Assembly (NCBI GenBank): GCA_026692845.1
Contig: JAPLNM010000140.1
Span: forward strand, 1 to 47,616
Origin: Planctomycetota bacterium
GTDB lineage: Bacteria; Planctomycetota; Planctomycetia; Pirellulales; Pirellulaceae
DNA length: 47,616 bases
Direction: 5' to 3'
Position numbers and translations under genes: made by a program. This document shows, piece by piece, positions 18,307 to 28,053 of this stretch (positions are counted from its first letter, which is position 1; each line of letters starts with the position of its first letter). The notes beneath the pieces were generated by a model. That model had not been told where the DNA came from. It worked only from the letters and a program-made list of their open reading frames with translations, and ran no database searches.

Positions 18307-19470
18307 GTGACTGACCAGGGCAATCGCGGGTTCTTGGCGTTGGAAGACGGAACGGTCTACGAAGGCGTATCGATCGGTGCCCAGGGCGAGAAAGACGGCG
18401 AAGTCGTCTTCAATACCTCGCTGACAGGCTACCAGGAGATCTTGACCGATCCGAGCTACCGTGGCCAAATCGTCACAATGACCTACCCGATGATCGGTAA
18501 CGTCGGGATCAATCGGCAAGACTGCGAATCTGCCAAGTCCCATGTCGCTGGCTTTATCGTTCGCGAAAATAGCCGCATCTCAAGCAACTACCGATCCGAA
18601 GAATCGCTAAGTCATTACTTGATCCAACAATCGGTCGTTGCCATCGCACAGATCGATACGCGGGCCCTGGTCCGCCGCATCCGAGATCGCGGCGCCCAAC
18701 GCGGGATCCTTTCAACCATCGACTTCGATCACGATTCGCTCGTCGAGAAAGCTCGCAAAAGCCCAGGTCTAGTCGGTAGGGACCTTGTCCGCGAAGTCGT
18801 CCCCGAGTCGGTCCGAAAGTGGTCCGAGCCTCTACACGATCTGGCGATCCCAGTTGCCATCGACCCAATTTCCATCAACCCAGAACACACCTCCAAAACT
18901 GGTTTTCATGTCGTGTGCTTGGACTATGGCATGAAATGGAACATCGCCCGGCATCTTGCCAACCAAGGCAACCGCGTGACGATCCTTCCAGGTACCGCCT
19001 CGGCCGACGATGTCCTGGCACTGCACCCCGATGGGGTCTTTCTGAGCAACGGGCCAGGGGACCCCGAACCGCTCGACTATGCCCAAGAGACCATCCGAGG
19101 TGTGCTTGGTAAAAAGCCTGTCTTCGGAATCTGCCTCGGACACCAACTCCTGTCGCTTGCCACCGGAGCAAAAACCTACAAGCTCAAGTTCGGCCATCGC
19201 GGTGCAAACCAACCCGTCCTCCAATGCGGGACCGGCCGTGTCGAAATCACCTCCCAAAATCACGGCTTTGCCGTCGAAGAGTCGAGCCTGCCAAACTGCT
19301 TGGAAATCACCCACCGGAATCTCAACGACAATACCATCGCCGGCGTCCGACACAAAGAACTACCCGCCTTTAGCGTTCAATATCACCCCGAGGCTTCTGC
19401 CGGTCCCCACGATAGCACCTACCTGTTCGATACCTTTCAACAGATGATGCACCAGCACAACCACCGCTAA
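18307..19470 (+). CDS. carA: Carbamoyl-phosphate synthase small subunit
   Basis: Glutamine amidotransferase subunit that hydrolyses glutamine and channels ammonia to CarB for carbamoyl phosphate, used in arginine and pyrimidine synthesis. The N-terminal CPSase domain opens [20 protein letters not shown] and includes [17 protein letters not shown]. The class I amidotransferase domain follows with the nucleophile elbow FGICLGHQ (Cys near residue 276) and the His/Glu pair in QYHPEA (near 360 and 362). The GTG at 18307 is chosen because AGGGGAAG precedes it and it gives 387 residues, the family length. Upstream ATGs would run into the permease gene. carB is not adjacent. hisF follows after only two bases. 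Confidence 0.95.
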   Translation: MTDQGNRGFLALEDGTVYEGVSIGAQGEKDGEVVFNTSLTGYQEILTDPSYRGQIVTMTYPMIGNVGINRQDCESAKSHVAGFIVRENSRISSNYRSEESLSHYLIQQSVVAIAQIDTRALVRRIRDRGAQRGILSTIDFDHDSLVEKARKSPGLVGRDLVREVVPESVRKWSEPLHDLAIPVAIDPISINPEHTSKTGFHVVCLDYGMKWNIARHLANQGNRVTILPGTASADDVLALHPDGVFLSNGPGDPEPLDYAQETIRGVLGKKPVFGICLGHQLLSLATGAKTYKLKFGHRGANQPVLQCGTGRVEITSQNHGFAVEESSLPNCLEITHRNLNDNTIAGVRHKELPAFSVQYHPEASAGPHDSTYLFDTFQQMMHQHNHR

Positions 19471-19472
19471 CT

Positions 19473-20243
19473 ATGCTCGCCAAACGCGTTATACCCTGTT
19501 TGGATGTCCATGCCGGTCGCGTGGTCAAAGGGACCAACTTCGTCCAACTCCGCGATGCGGGTGACCCAGTAGAAATCGCCGCTCGCTATGAACTCGAAGG
19601 AGCCGACGAATTGGTCTTCCTCGATATCACCGCAAGCCATGAACAACGCTCCATCATGATCGATGTGGTCCGTCGAACTGCCGACCAAGTCTTCATGCCG
19701 CTGACCGTCGGAGGCGGGATCCGTACCATCGACGACATCCGGGATTTGTTGCAAGCCGGTTGCGATAAAGTCTCCCTGAATTCGATCGCTTGCACAAACC
19801 CAGAGTTCATCCGCCAAGCCTCCGAACGCTTCGGTGCCCAATGCATCGTCGTGAACATGGACCCCCGAAGGGTTATTAAAGACGGCAAGGAGTTTTGGGA
19901 AGTCCACATCCACGGCGGACGGACCCCAACGGGCATCGAAGTCGTCGAATGGGCCCAACGGGTCGAAGAACTCGGTGCAGGCGAAATCGTCGTGACCAGC
20001 ATGGATCGCGATGGAACCAAAGACGGTTACGACCTGCCCATTACCAAAGCAGTCTCCAAGGCCGTCTCGATCCCAGTGGTCGCAAGTGGCGGTGCTGGCA
20101 ATCCACAACACATGGTCGACGCGATCCTCCTGGCCCAAGCCGACGCGGTCCTCGCCGCGAGCATCTTCCATTTCGGCCAATACACCATCGCTCAAACCAA
20201 AAACCTCATGGCCGCCAACGCAATCCCCGTGCGACTCGGCTAA
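19473..20243 (+). CDS. hisF: Imidazole glycerol phosphate synthase cyclase subunit
   Basis: TIM-barrel cyclase subunit that, with HisH, converts PRFAR and ammonia into imidazole glycerol phosphate and AICAR in histidine synthesis. Diagnostic sequence includes [16 protein letters not shown] with the catalytic Asp11, and VVNMDPRR with Asp130, the second catalytic acid. The phosphate-binding motifs [10 protein letters not shown] and VVASGGAGN are intact. The length (256 residues) is normal. It starts two bases after the carA stop, so it is surely co-transcribed. Pairing hisF with carA is uncommon, but both products handle glutamine-derived ammonia. hisH is not in the window. Confidence 0.96.
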   Translation: MLAKRVIPCLDVHAGRVVKGTNFVQLRDAGDPVEIAARYELEGADELVFLDITASHEQRSIMIDVVRRTADQVFMPLTVGGGIRTIDDIRDLLQAGCDKVSLNSIACTNPEFIRQASERFGAQCIVVNMDPRRVIKDGKEFWEVHIHGGRTPTGIEVVEWAQRVEELGAGEIVVTSMDRDGTKDGYDLPITKAVSKAVSIPVVASGGAGNPQHMVDAILLAQADAVLAASIFHFGQYTIAQTKNLMAANAIPVRLG

Positions 20244-20411
20244 GGCGGTCGACCCGCTGAAATCGGATTTCCAAACAGAATCCTTTGGGCATCTTAGAGG
20301 AATTCACTCAAGCCTTGCAAAAACAGGGTGACAGCAAGCGACCGATGAGTCAAAATGATCGACGCTTGTCCTCGGTTTCTATGTCCTTCGACACCCTCAT
20401 CCCCAGTTGCC

Positions 20412-21596
20412 ATGTCCATCTCTGAAGCTCCCCGCTCGGTTCCTACTAAGGCTTCCTCCCAAGACGAACTTGTCGCATCCCTTTTGGTAACCAAGCAGGA
20501 ACTCGAGGTCGACAAACTATTCAAAGCCTGCGTGAAACTCGAAGGAAGCGACTTGCACCTGAAAGTCGGCACCGCGCCGATCGTCCGCGTCAAAGGGGAT
20601 CTAAAACCCCTGAATCGATCTCCGATCGAAGTCGAAGAAATGGTCCGCTTGCTGATCCCCATGCTCAACGATCGAAACCGACGGATCTTCGAAGAAGAAG
20701 GAGGCGCTGACTTCTCCTATACCGTCACTGTCGATGGCGAAAACTGGCGATTCCGAGTCAATATGCTCAAACAACTAGGCCGACCAGGATTGGTCGCCCG
20801 GAGAATCAATAACTTCATCCCGAACTTCGAAGGCCTCTTCCTACCCCCGATCCTCGAAGAACTTTGCAAGTACGATCAGGGCATGGTGCTTCTGGCCGGT
20901 GTTACCGGATCAGGAAAAAGTACCACCATCGCCTCGATGCTCAATTGGATCAACCGCAACTATCGCAAACACATCTTAACCCTCGAAGACCCCATCGAGT
21001 TCGTCTACGTCGAAGACAAATGCTTGATCAACCAACGCGAAGTCGGTGCCGATGTCAAAGACTTTAGCATCGCGATGAAACACGCCGTTCGCGAAGACCC
21101 AGACATCATCCTCGTCGGTGAAATGCGCGACGAAGAAACCTTTATGACCGCTATCCATGCGGCCGAAACCGGCCACTTGGTCTTCGGTACCATCCACGCT
21201 TCGACAGCTCCCTCGACCATCGGACGGATCTTGGACCTGTTCCCCGACGCAATGCACAAAGCGATCCGAAACGCCATCGCCTTCAATATGAAAGGGATCG
21301 TCGCTCAGAAGCTTCTTCGATCGATCCGCCAAGGCGTCTCACGCGTTCCGACCTGCGAAATCATGACCTTCACTCCCATGATCCGAAAACTCCTGCTCGA
21401 AGAAAAGGACCAGAAACTCTCCGATGCGATCCGTATCGGTGCGGCCGAAGGCATGCAAGACTTCACCATGAGCCTCAAACAACTCATCGACGATGGGCTG
21501 ATCGATCGACCTACGGCCTTCGAAGTCGCTCCCAACCCCGAAGCACTCAAAATGGCCCTCAAGGGAATCAACGTCAGCCAGCCGGGTATCATCTAA
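20412..21596 (+). CDS. PilT/PilU-like retraction ATPase
   Basis: A second PilT-family ATPase (394 residues). The PAS-like domain reads LFKACVKLEGSDLHLKVG. Walker A is GVTGSGKSTT, with Val replacing the usual Pro but all functional residues kept. The Asp box is TLEDPIEF, Walker B DIILVGEMRDEET and the His box GTIHASTAPSTIGRILDLFP. The ATG at 20412 fits best; an upstream ATG at 20355 adds a Cys/Pro-rich stretch unlike the family. It is followed 88 bp later by a catalytically dead GspE-like gene, and the two probably form a unit apart from the main operon. It may act as PilU, an accessory retraction motor, but that is inference. Confidence 0.88.
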   Translation: MSISEAPRSVPTKASSQDELVASLLVTKQELEVDKLFKACVKLEGSDLHLKVGTAPIVRVKGDLKPLNRSPIEVEEMVRLLIPMLNDRNRRIFEEEGGADFSYTVTVDGENWRFRVNMLKQLGRPGLVARRINNFIPNFEGLFLPPILEELCKYDQGMVLLAGVTGSGKSTTIASMLNWINRNYRKHILTLEDPIEFVYVEDKCLINQREVGADVKDFSIAMKHAVREDPDIILVGEMRDEETFMTAIHAAETGHLVFGTIHASTAPSTIGRILDLFPDAMHKAIRNAIAFNMKGIVAQKLLRSIRQGVSRVPTCEIMTFTPMIRKLLLEEKDQKLSDAIRIGAAEGMQDFTMSLKQLIDDGLIDRPTAFEVAPNPEALKMALKGINVSQPGII

Positions 21597-21684
21597 TCGC
21601 GTCTACGACCTCCCACCCCCAAACCCCTCTTGCTACCTCTGTCTGTTCATCGAATCCTCTCAATCTACCAACGACCAACCACTC

Positions 21685-23043
21685 ATGATTTTTGGGAAAA
21701 AGAAAAAAACCGCCGACAAAAAAGAATCCTCCGGCGAGGTCCAAGTCCCTAACTTGGAAGTCAAAGCCGTCGGCGTGCCCAAAGAAGAAGCCGTCGGACT
21801 GCTGATCGCTTGCCGGCAACTCCCAGGCTACCCTCTTGCGATTATTCTCGTAGCCAACGCAATCAACTCGCGCGCCGATCGAATCCTGATCGACTTTTCC
21901 GCCCAAGGTGCCGTCGCTAGATACCGCGTCGACGGCATTTGGGAAACCCTTCCGGCCATGGACCGACCCACCGCCGACGCACTGCTGGTCGTTTGGAAAA
22001 AAGTACTCGGACTCAACCCCGCTGAACGCAAAGCCCGCCAAGACGGTAAGTTCGCCACCAACTTCCGCGACATCGATTGGGTGATCTCCTTGATGAGCAC
22101 CGGTGTCCCCTCGGGCGAACGGGTCCTGTTTACCATCGAACGCAAAAAACCGGTCCTCAAAACACTCGCCGATCTAGGCATGCGCGATGCCGTCCAAGAA
22201 ACCTTCAAAGGACTCATGAACGGCGACCAAGGGATGGTCGTCATCAGCGCCCCTCCAACCCACGGCCTACCAACCACCTGGCGACTAGCACTTGAAAACG
22301 CCGACAAATTCGTCCGTGACTGGGTCCTTATCGAAAACAAAAAAAACCAAGATCCCGAAATCATCAACGTCACCGAGTTCTTCTACGAAGACACCGGAGA
22401 CTCGCCCGAAGCAGTCTTCGACAAAGTCCGCTTGAAACAACCCGACGTCTACGTTCTCCCCTCGCTTATTAGCCCCCAAATCGTCGAAGCCCTACTGAAT
22501 CAAATCCATAAAGAACAAAAACACTCTGTCACCCGTGTCGTCGCCAACGATGCGGTCGACGCTGTGATCCAAGTCCTCAAAGGAAACCCCAAGCATGCCA
22601 AGGCTATCCTGGGGATCATGCAAGGTGTCCTCAACCAACGACTAATCCGGCGATTGTGCGAGTCCTGCAAACAAGCCTACCAACCGACCCCGCAACTCCT
22701 CCAAAAACTCAATCTGCCCGCCGGTCGAGTCCCCAAACTCTACAAGCCGACCATCCCTCCACCCCTCGATCAACGTGTCGATGCCAAAGGAAACCCCATC
22801 GAAATCGAAATCTGCAAGCGATGCAACGGTCGTGGGTACTTCGGACGAATGGCTCTGTTCGAACTTCTGATCATCAACGACAAAATGCGACAAGCCATCG
22901 CGCAACTTTTAGAGAAACCCGACGAACTCAGAAAGTTCGCCAAACAAAACGGACACTCGGGATTCCTAGAAGAAGGCATCCTCGCCTGCGCGCTTGGGCA
23001 AACAAGCCTCGAAGAAGTCCAACGCATCCTCCAAGCCAAGTAA
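21685..23043 (+). CDS. GspE/PilB paralogue lacking ATPase active-site residues (pseudo-ATPase)
   Basis: A 452-residue protein with the GspE/PilB fold. It resembles the family in the N2-like domain (LIDFSAQGAVARYRVDGIW, matching the SDIHxEP...RxRIDGV region), in LGMRDAVQETFKGLM, in QRLIRRLCESC and in the zinc-module tail (CKRCNGRGYFGRMALFELL). The nucleotide site is lost. Where Walker A should read GPTGSGKTTT there is SAPPTHGLPTTW (about residues 187-198), with no Lys. Walker B (ILVGEIRD in relatives) has become DVYVLPSLISP with no Glu. The His box is also replaced (NDAVDAVIQ). The gene is intact with no stops, so it looks like a maintained non-catalytic subunit rather than decay. It follows the PilT/PilU-like gene by 88 bp. 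Confidence 0.85.
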   Translation: MIFGKKKKTADKKESSGEVQVPNLEVKAVGVPKEEAVGLLIACRQLPGYPLAIILVANAINSRADRILIDFSAQGAVARYRVDGIWETLPAMDRPTADALLVVWKKVLGLNPAERKARQDGKFATNFRDIDWVISLMSTGVPSGERVLFTIERKKPVLKTLADLGMRDAVQETFKGLMNGDQGMVVISAPPTHGLPTTWRLALENADKFVRDWVLIENKKNQDPEIINVTEFFYEDTGDSPEAVFDKVRLKQPDVYVLPSLISPQIVEALLNQIHKEQKHSVTRVVANDAVDAVIQVLKGNPKHAKAILGIMQGVLNQRLIRRLCESCKQAYQPTPQLLQKLNLPAGRVPKLYKPTIPPPLDQRVDAKGNPIEIEICKRCNGRGYFGRMALFELLIINDKMRQAIAQLLEKPDELRKFAKQNGHSGFLEEGILACALGQTSLEEVQRILQAK

Positions 23044-23086
23044 GTTTCGCATCGAAACGGTCCTTAATCATCTCAGGAATTCCCAA

Positions 23087-23980
23087 ATGCTGCTTCGTCT
23101 ATGCTTCGGCGGTATCGTCGCTCTTTGTGCCGTCTTCGCAACAAGCCACGTTCAGGCCCAACAGTCCGGAACCAAACGAAGTCTCTTTGCAGCCGATTAC
23201 CAAAAGAAACTCGCTGCGGTTCTCGATGCCGATAACAACCCAAAATGGAAATTGCCCATCGGCGATATCCACGATGCCCAACCCCTGCCCAACGGTGGCT
23301 GGCTGACCCAAACCTCCTTCAAAAACGTAGTCGAACTCAATGCCGATGGCAAAGAAGTCTGGCGATTCGATGCAGGGAATACCGATGCGGGTGGACCGAT
23401 CGAAATCCACGCGTTTCGCCGACTGCCCAACGGACTGACCATGATCGCCCAAAGCGGAGCCGCAAGGATCATCGAAGTCGACAAAGATAAAAAAATCGTC
23501 CACTCCATCCCACTGTCTGTACCCAACCCCGATCCTCACCGAGATACCCGACTCGTTCGGCCAACTCCAAACGGCAACTACATCGTCGCACACGAAGCCC
23601 TCGGATTGGCTCGCGAATACGATCGAACCGGCAAAATCGTCTGGGAATACAACGTCGGTTCCAAACTCTACTCCGTCGTCCGATTAGCCAACGGAAATAC
23701 CTTGATCGGAACCGGTGACGGCCACCGAGTCGTCGAAATCAATCCCAACAAAGAAATCGTATGGGAACTCAAACAAGGGGATATCCCAGGTGTGACACTC
23801 GCATGGATCACCATGGTCGAACGACTCGAAAACGGAAACACTTGGGTCGTCAATTGCCATGCTGGACCCGAAAACCCCCAAATCCTCGAAGTCACCCCCG
23901 ATAAGAAACTCGCCTGGAGCTTCAAAGATTTCGAACGCTTCGGAAATGCCCTCCCAGTGGCCGTTCCTCTGAGCCCCTGA
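23087..23980 (+). CDS. Secreted beta-propeller (PQQ/arylsulfotransferase-like repeat) protein
   Basis: A 297-residue exported protein. The N-terminus MLLRLCFGGIVALCAVFATS, with a VQA-QQ cleavage context, is a Sec signal peptide. The mature part has about five repeats of the form RLPNGN-T-x..., then EL/EVN-DGKEVW, for example RLANGNTLIGTGDGHRVVEI and RLENGNTWVVNCH. This is the blade pattern of six- or seven-bladed propellers of the arylsulfotransferase/PQQ-like type. The ATG at 23087 is preceded by CAGGAATT at a good distance. Earlier in-frame starts lie inside the pseudo-ATPase gene, whose stop is 41 bp upstream. No catalytic residue was identified. It is probably periplasmic or cell-surface and could bind ligands. 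Confidence 0.8.
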   Translation: MLLRLCFGGIVALCAVFATSHVQAQQSGTKRSLFAADYQKKLAAVLDADNNPKWKLPIGDIHDAQPLPNGGWLTQTSFKNVVELNADGKEVWRFDAGNTDAGGPIEIHAFRRLPNGLTMIAQSGAARIIEVDKDKKIVHSIPLSVPNPDPHRDTRLVRPTPNGNYIVAHEALGLAREYDRTGKIVWEYNVGSKLYSVVRLANGNTLIGTGDGHRVVEINPNKEIVWELKQGDIPGVTLAWITMVERLENGNTWVVNCHAGPENPQILEVTPDKKLAWSFKDFERFGNALPVAVPLSP

Positions 23981-24075
23981 GTCTTTCCCCCGGTGAAACT
24001 TCGCAGTGACACTTCGCGTTGATCAACCCGTAAATCAACTGCTAGTACCGCCCTGAACTCAACGAACGCAACGGC

Positions 24076-25011
24076 ATGAATCCCAATACGACCGCAACCC
24101 TACTACGTCTACAGAATAACATCGGGTCGGTCGTGCTCGGCAAACAGGAGGTCATCCGAAAGGTCCTGATCGCTCTGCTTGCAGGCGAACATATCCTGCT
24201 AGAAGATGTCCCAGGGGTTGGGAAAACTCTCGTTGCCAAAGCCCTCGCAAAAAGCGTCGACGGACGCTTCACCCGCGTGCAATTCACTCCCGATCTACTC
24301 CCGAGCGATATCGTCGGTAGCAGTATCTATCACGACGGAGAGTTCAAGTTCAGTCAGGGGCCAATCTTCGCGAATATCGTCTTGGGCGACGAAATCAACC
24401 GAGCCCCGCCTCGCACCCAAAGTGCTTTGCTCGAAGCCATGAGCGAACGGCAAGCGAGTATCGATGGTACGACCTATCCGATGCCAGATCCGTTCATGGT
24501 CATCGCTACCCAAAACCCCTTCGAATTCGAAGGCACCTACGTGCTGCCCGAAAGCCAACTCGACCGTTTCCTCATGCGTATCGATCTAGGGTATCCGGCG
24601 CGTGAAGCCGAACGCAATGTGCTCCGCTCCCACCGCGGAGGCGAACCGGTAGATACCCTAGCATCAGTCGCCCAATTGGCCGAAATCAAAACCATCCAAC
24701 TTCAAGTTCGAGAAATTCGCTTCGAAGACTCTCTGGTCGATTATCTTCAAGACATCGTCGATCGAACGCGTCAGAGCAACGATCTACAAGTGGGTGTGAG
24801 CACCCGAGGGACGCTGGCCTTTTACCGAGCCGCTCAAGCAAACGCCCTGCTCAGTGGACGAGATTATGTCGTTCCCGATGACATCAAAGAACTTGCCATC
24901 AACGTACTTTCACACCGTGTTATGCCTAGAGGCTTCGCAGCTGGAAGCGAACGCGTTGCCGTCGAATCGATGATCCAACGTTGCCTCGAATCGGTCCTGG
25001 TACCGGTCTAA
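24076..25011 (+). CDS. MoxR-family AAA+ ATPase
   Basis: A 311-residue MoxR chaperone-type ATPase. Walker A is EDVPGVGKT (near residues 43-51), Walker B is LGDEINRAPP, and the sensor and second-region motifs are ATQNPFEFEGTYVLPE and QLDRF. The C-terminal lid domain ends SVLVPV. MoxR proteins remodel partner proteins, often in concert with DUF58 and vWA-domain membrane proteins. The next gene is DUF58, only six bases downstream, which is the standard pairing. The start region (AACGGCATG) has no strong ribosome site, but the N-terminus aligns with the family. No transglutaminase or vWA gene follows. Confidence 0.93.
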   Translation: MNPNTTATLLRLQNNIGSVVLGKQEVIRKVLIALLAGEHILLEDVPGVGKTLVAKALAKSVDGRFTRVQFTPDLLPSDIVGSSIYHDGEFKFSQGPIFANIVLGDEINRAPPRTQSALLEAMSERQASIDGTTYPMPDPFMVIATQNPFEFEGTYVLPESQLDRFLMRIDLGYPAREAERNVLRSHRGGEPVDTLASVAQLAEIKTIQLQVREIRFEDSLVDYLQDIVDRTRQSNDLQVGVSTRGTLAFYRAAQANALLSGRDYVVPDDIKELAINVLSHRVMPRGFAAGSERVAVESMIQRCLESVLVPV

Positions 25012-25017
25012 CCCACG

Positions 25018-26316
25018 ATGAGCTCCATCAAATCGCTCATCGCTGCTCCTCTTACCAAACTCCGAGAGCTTGGAAGTTGGACGCTCGGAACCTACCGAGC
25101 ATTCCGACACTCCAACAATCCGGTTTATACCAGGCTCACCCGCGAAGGCTGGCAGTTCTGGTTCATGGTCGCCTTCATCCTCTTGGGGGCTTCGCTGCGC
25201 AACGCAAACCTCCTGGTCATCTTGGCCGGCGCTCTGATCGGCATGATCTGGATCCAATGGCGCGTTTGCACGCGTACCCTTGCAAACCTCTCGGTCGCAA
25301 GACGATTGCCCCGCACGATCCAAGCGCGCCGCGCCTTCGAAATCGAGCTCAATGTCAAAAACCCCAAAGGCTGGCTCGGAGCTTGGCTAGTCCTAGTCCA
25401 AGACCGCTTGGTCTTCGCCCCATTGCAAAAATCGATCCACAGCGCCTCGCAAGCAATCCAATTGCTCTTCCTGTCGATTCCCCCGAAAACCACCCGCTCG
25501 CAACGCTACCAATGCATCGCCCAACGCCGAGGACGCTACCAATGGCTCGGATTGGAAATCACCACACGCTTCCCCCTCGGACTCATGCGAGCGTTCCTCC
25601 AACAAAAATCCCTCCAGTACCTAATCGTCCAACCAGCTCTTGGAAAACTCTCCCCAAATTGGAGCGAGCTGTTTCGCAAAAGAGATTCTGGAAATCGCCA
25701 ACGCCAAGTCCGTGCGCTGAGCGATGAAGGGGATTTCTTCGGACTCAGAGCCTACCGCGCAGGGGACTCCAAACGTTGGATCCACTGGAGATCCTCCGCT
25801 CGACGCGATGAATTGGTCGTCAAACAATTCCAACAACCCGAGAACCAGGAACTGGTGATCCTGCTCGATCTGTTCGAACCGATCGCCAGCGATGAAACAA
25901 CAAAAAAAGAATTTGCATCCATCGAAGATTCCGCCGTGGAGTTTGTCGCAACCCTCGTCCACCAAATCACCTCAAGCAACATCGGGTCGGTCTCGGTTGC
26001 TATCAGCGATGCGACCCCAACAGTCGCGTCTCGTGTCGCTGCCAAATCCCAAGCCTACTTCTTGCAAGAAAGACTTGCCACTGCCCATGGCCGGTCGATC
26101 TCATCGCTCGGAGAAGCTCTGGCCCTGCTGGAACGCGAACACCGAACCGTCGATCATCTCCTGGTTATCAGCACCCGAGCCATGCCAGAGAATTTCGGAG
26201 ACTCCCAAAAAGCGTCCCAAGCGACCTTAGGGACCTCGCACGCCTTTTGGAAATCTATCCGCTGGATCGATGTAAGGGCAAGTGAGGCGAGTCGCTACTT
26301 CACTCCCGCTCCCTGA
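25018..26316 (+). CDS. DUF58-family protein
   Basis: A 432-residue DUF58 protein, usual partner of MoxR. Two membrane helices lie near residues 45-80 (WQFWFMVAFILLGASL and NLLVILAGALIGMIWI). The DUF58 core is recognisable at GDSKRWIHWRSSARRDELVV and the following hydrophobic strand LVILLDLFEPI, which resembles the vWA metal-site strand. It starts six bases after the MoxR stop and is co-transcribed. Its 3' end overlaps the convergent TPR gene by 22 bp (26295-26316). Function is unknown beyond a presumed membrane role with MoxR. Confidence 0.9.
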   Translation: MSSIKSLIAAPLTKLRELGSWTLGTYRAFRHSNNPVYTRLTREGWQFWFMVAFILLGASLRNANLLVILAGALIGMIWIQWRVCTRTLANLSVARRLPRTIQARRAFEIELNVKNPKGWLGAWLVLVQDRLVFAPLQKSIHSASQAIQLLFLSIPPKTTRSQRYQCIAQRRGRYQWLGLEITTRFPLGLMRAFLQQKSLQYLIVQPALGKLSPNWSELFRKRDSGNRQRQVRALSDEGDFFGLRAYRAGDSKRWIHWRSSARRDELVVKQFQQPENQELVILLDLFEPIASDETTKKEFASIEDSAVEFVATLVHQITSSNIGSVSVAISDATPTVASRVAAKSQAYFLQERLATAHGRSISSLGEALALLEREHRTVDHLLVISTRAMPENFGDSQKASQATLGTSHAFWKSIRWIDVRASEASRYFTPAP

Positions 26317-27887
26317 ACCGAACCCTGCTTGGACTGGATCGATGCACCCGCAGATCGCATTTGCTCAATCCGCAATCGGTACTGCTCCGAAAGATCCCGT
26401 TGCCCCAACTCTTGATAGCATTGAGCGATTTTCTCAAGCGTCGGTATCGGATTTTGTGAGTTCAGAAGCGACAACTCAAACTCCGCGATCGCTTCGGTCC
26501 AACGCCCCTGCTTGACCAATACCAACCCCAGAGTGTCGCGGTAGGAGGCAGAAGAAGGAAGCAATTCCACCGCCCGACTCGCATGCCTATGAGCTTGCTC
26601 TAGCTCCTCGGGCAATACCGACGTTTGATCGATCAAAAGCCAAGCCAAGTTATTCATCGCAGGATGAAACTCCTGGTCCTTTTCGACAATTCCCCCAAGT
26701 ATTTCCAAAGCCAATTCGGGCTGTTTGTCCATGAGCAAAAGATTCGACTTGGCAAATAACAGCCCCGATGAAAACTCAGAGTCATCGAGCAGCATGTCGA
26801 TTTTGGTCCGTACCATCGGCCCGATCGGCCTGGCTTTCACGTCGGCACACATTTGCGATAAAGCTTCGTATACCAATCGGTTTTTAGCATTCCATTCCAA
26901 GGCTCGTTGCAGGTAGTCCCATTGCTGCTCGATAGGGCCTTGGATGTTTCGCTGCTTCTGAAACTTCATCAGATAGACCTCGCACAAGCCTTCGCGGAAA
27001 CGCTCATCGGGCGTCAGTTTCCAACCGTTGCTCATGATCTCGATGGCCGAATCGAACTCGCCGAGTCTTCCCAATGCTGTCGCGTAGCGGATTCGAGACT
27101 CGATGTCTGCCGGATTCAGACCGGTGCGTTTTTCATAGGCCACAGCGGCTCGACCCAGTGCATTTCGAGCCAAATTCAAATCGCCCCTCGAAAGCAATAC
27201 CTCGGCCAGTGCAAACCAATACTCCGGCGAAGCATCCGCCAACTTAGAAAGTTCGCTCAATGCTAGATCCGTCTTTCCGGTGACTAAGTAGAAATCGCTG
27301 CGCAGGCGTTGCAAAGTTTCATCTTCGATCCCCAAAGACTGCTGAACATGCCAACCTAACGACTCAAGCTCTCTCGCATCGATCGGTCTTTGCCCCAGGA
27401 TCCTCGAGCGGGCAAGCGCCCGTGCACGATGTGCCGGTGCGTACCCTTGCGAATCATCCGGTGCCAAGTAATCCAAAAGCCGATCGGATCGCGCTGCGTA
27501 GAGATCAGGATCTAACTCGGACAAACGACAAGCCAACTCAAAGCGTTCCTCGGAGCCGAAGACCGAACTGTCCGATTCAATCCGTTGCCCAAGCCGGACG
27601 ATTCGGATGCCTTGTGGATCCCCAGCAAGGCCCACCAATCGCTCCCGATAGCGTTTTTGAACCCCAGAAGCCGAAGCCCCCGCTAGAAGCCCGATACCAA
27701 GGACGCAAACTCCTCCAAGCAACGCGGGAATCGACCATCTCAAACACTTGCGACGATGCTCAACGGATGCCGGAATCGGCATGTCCGGATCGCGACGGAG
27801 CCAGTACTCATAGAAATAGACAAACGGTTCAGCACATTGCTGAACCAATCTCATTAGGAATTTCAAAAGATAACGAAGGAAACTCAT
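26295..27887 (-). CDS. Membrane-anchored TPR protein
   Basis: A 530-residue protein with a cytoplasmic basic N-terminus, one membrane helix near residues 52-72 (IPALLGGVCVLGIGLLAGAS) and about 430 residues of helical repeats. TPR-like units are visible at ALSELSKLADASPEYWFALA, ALGRLGEFDSAIEIMS, NNLAWLLIDQ and YRDTLGLVLVKQGRWTEAI. The final repeat ends IAQCYQELGQRDLSE. Such proteins usually scaffold complexes. No enzymatic motif was seen. It is convergent with and overlaps the DUF58 gene by 22 bp at the 3' end. The start at 27887 lies 166 bp from the divergent DUF3088 gene. Confidence 0.82.
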   Translation of the reverse strand: MSFLRYLLKFLMRLVQQCAEPFVYFYEYWLRRDPDMPIPASVEHRRKCLRWSIPALLGGVCVLGIGLLAGASASGVQKRYRERLVGLAGDPQGIRIVRLGQRIESDSSVFGSEERFELACRLSELDPDLYAARSDRLLDYLAPDDSQGYAPAHRARALARSRILGQRPIDARELESLGWHVQQSLGIEDETLQRLRSDFYLVTGKTDLALSELSKLADASPEYWFALAEVLLSRGDLNLARNALGRAAVAYEKRTGLNPADIESRIRYATALGRLGEFDSAIEIMSNGWKLTPDERFREGLCEVYLMKFQKQRNIQGPIEQQWDYLQRALEWNAKNRLVYEALSQMCADVKARPIGPMVRTKIDMLLDDSEFSSGLLFAKSNLLLMDKQPELALEILGGIVEKDQEFHPAMNNLAWLLIDQTSVLPEELEQAHRHASRAVELLPSSASYRDTLGLVLVKQGRWTEAIAEFELSLLNSQNPIPTLEKIAQCYQELGQRDLSEQYRLRIEQMRSAGASIQSKQGSVQGAGVK

Positions 27888-28053
27888 CGACGAAGACCGC
27901 CGATCCCCTTACGGATCGATTCCGATAGCGACCAAGAAAATGCTGCCAGCCCAAAGGGGGCGACGACGGCTTTGGATTATAGTTCGAGAAAGCTACAATA
28001 CACCTGCGATTTGTTCCGCGATTTCGAAAACCCTCGATCACCAGGAGACATTC

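Noticed and set aside
27940-28053. A longer start for the DUF3088 protein
   Set aside because: The ATG at 28054 has a strong AGGAG site and starts the family-like sequence. The upstream residues are poor coding sequence.
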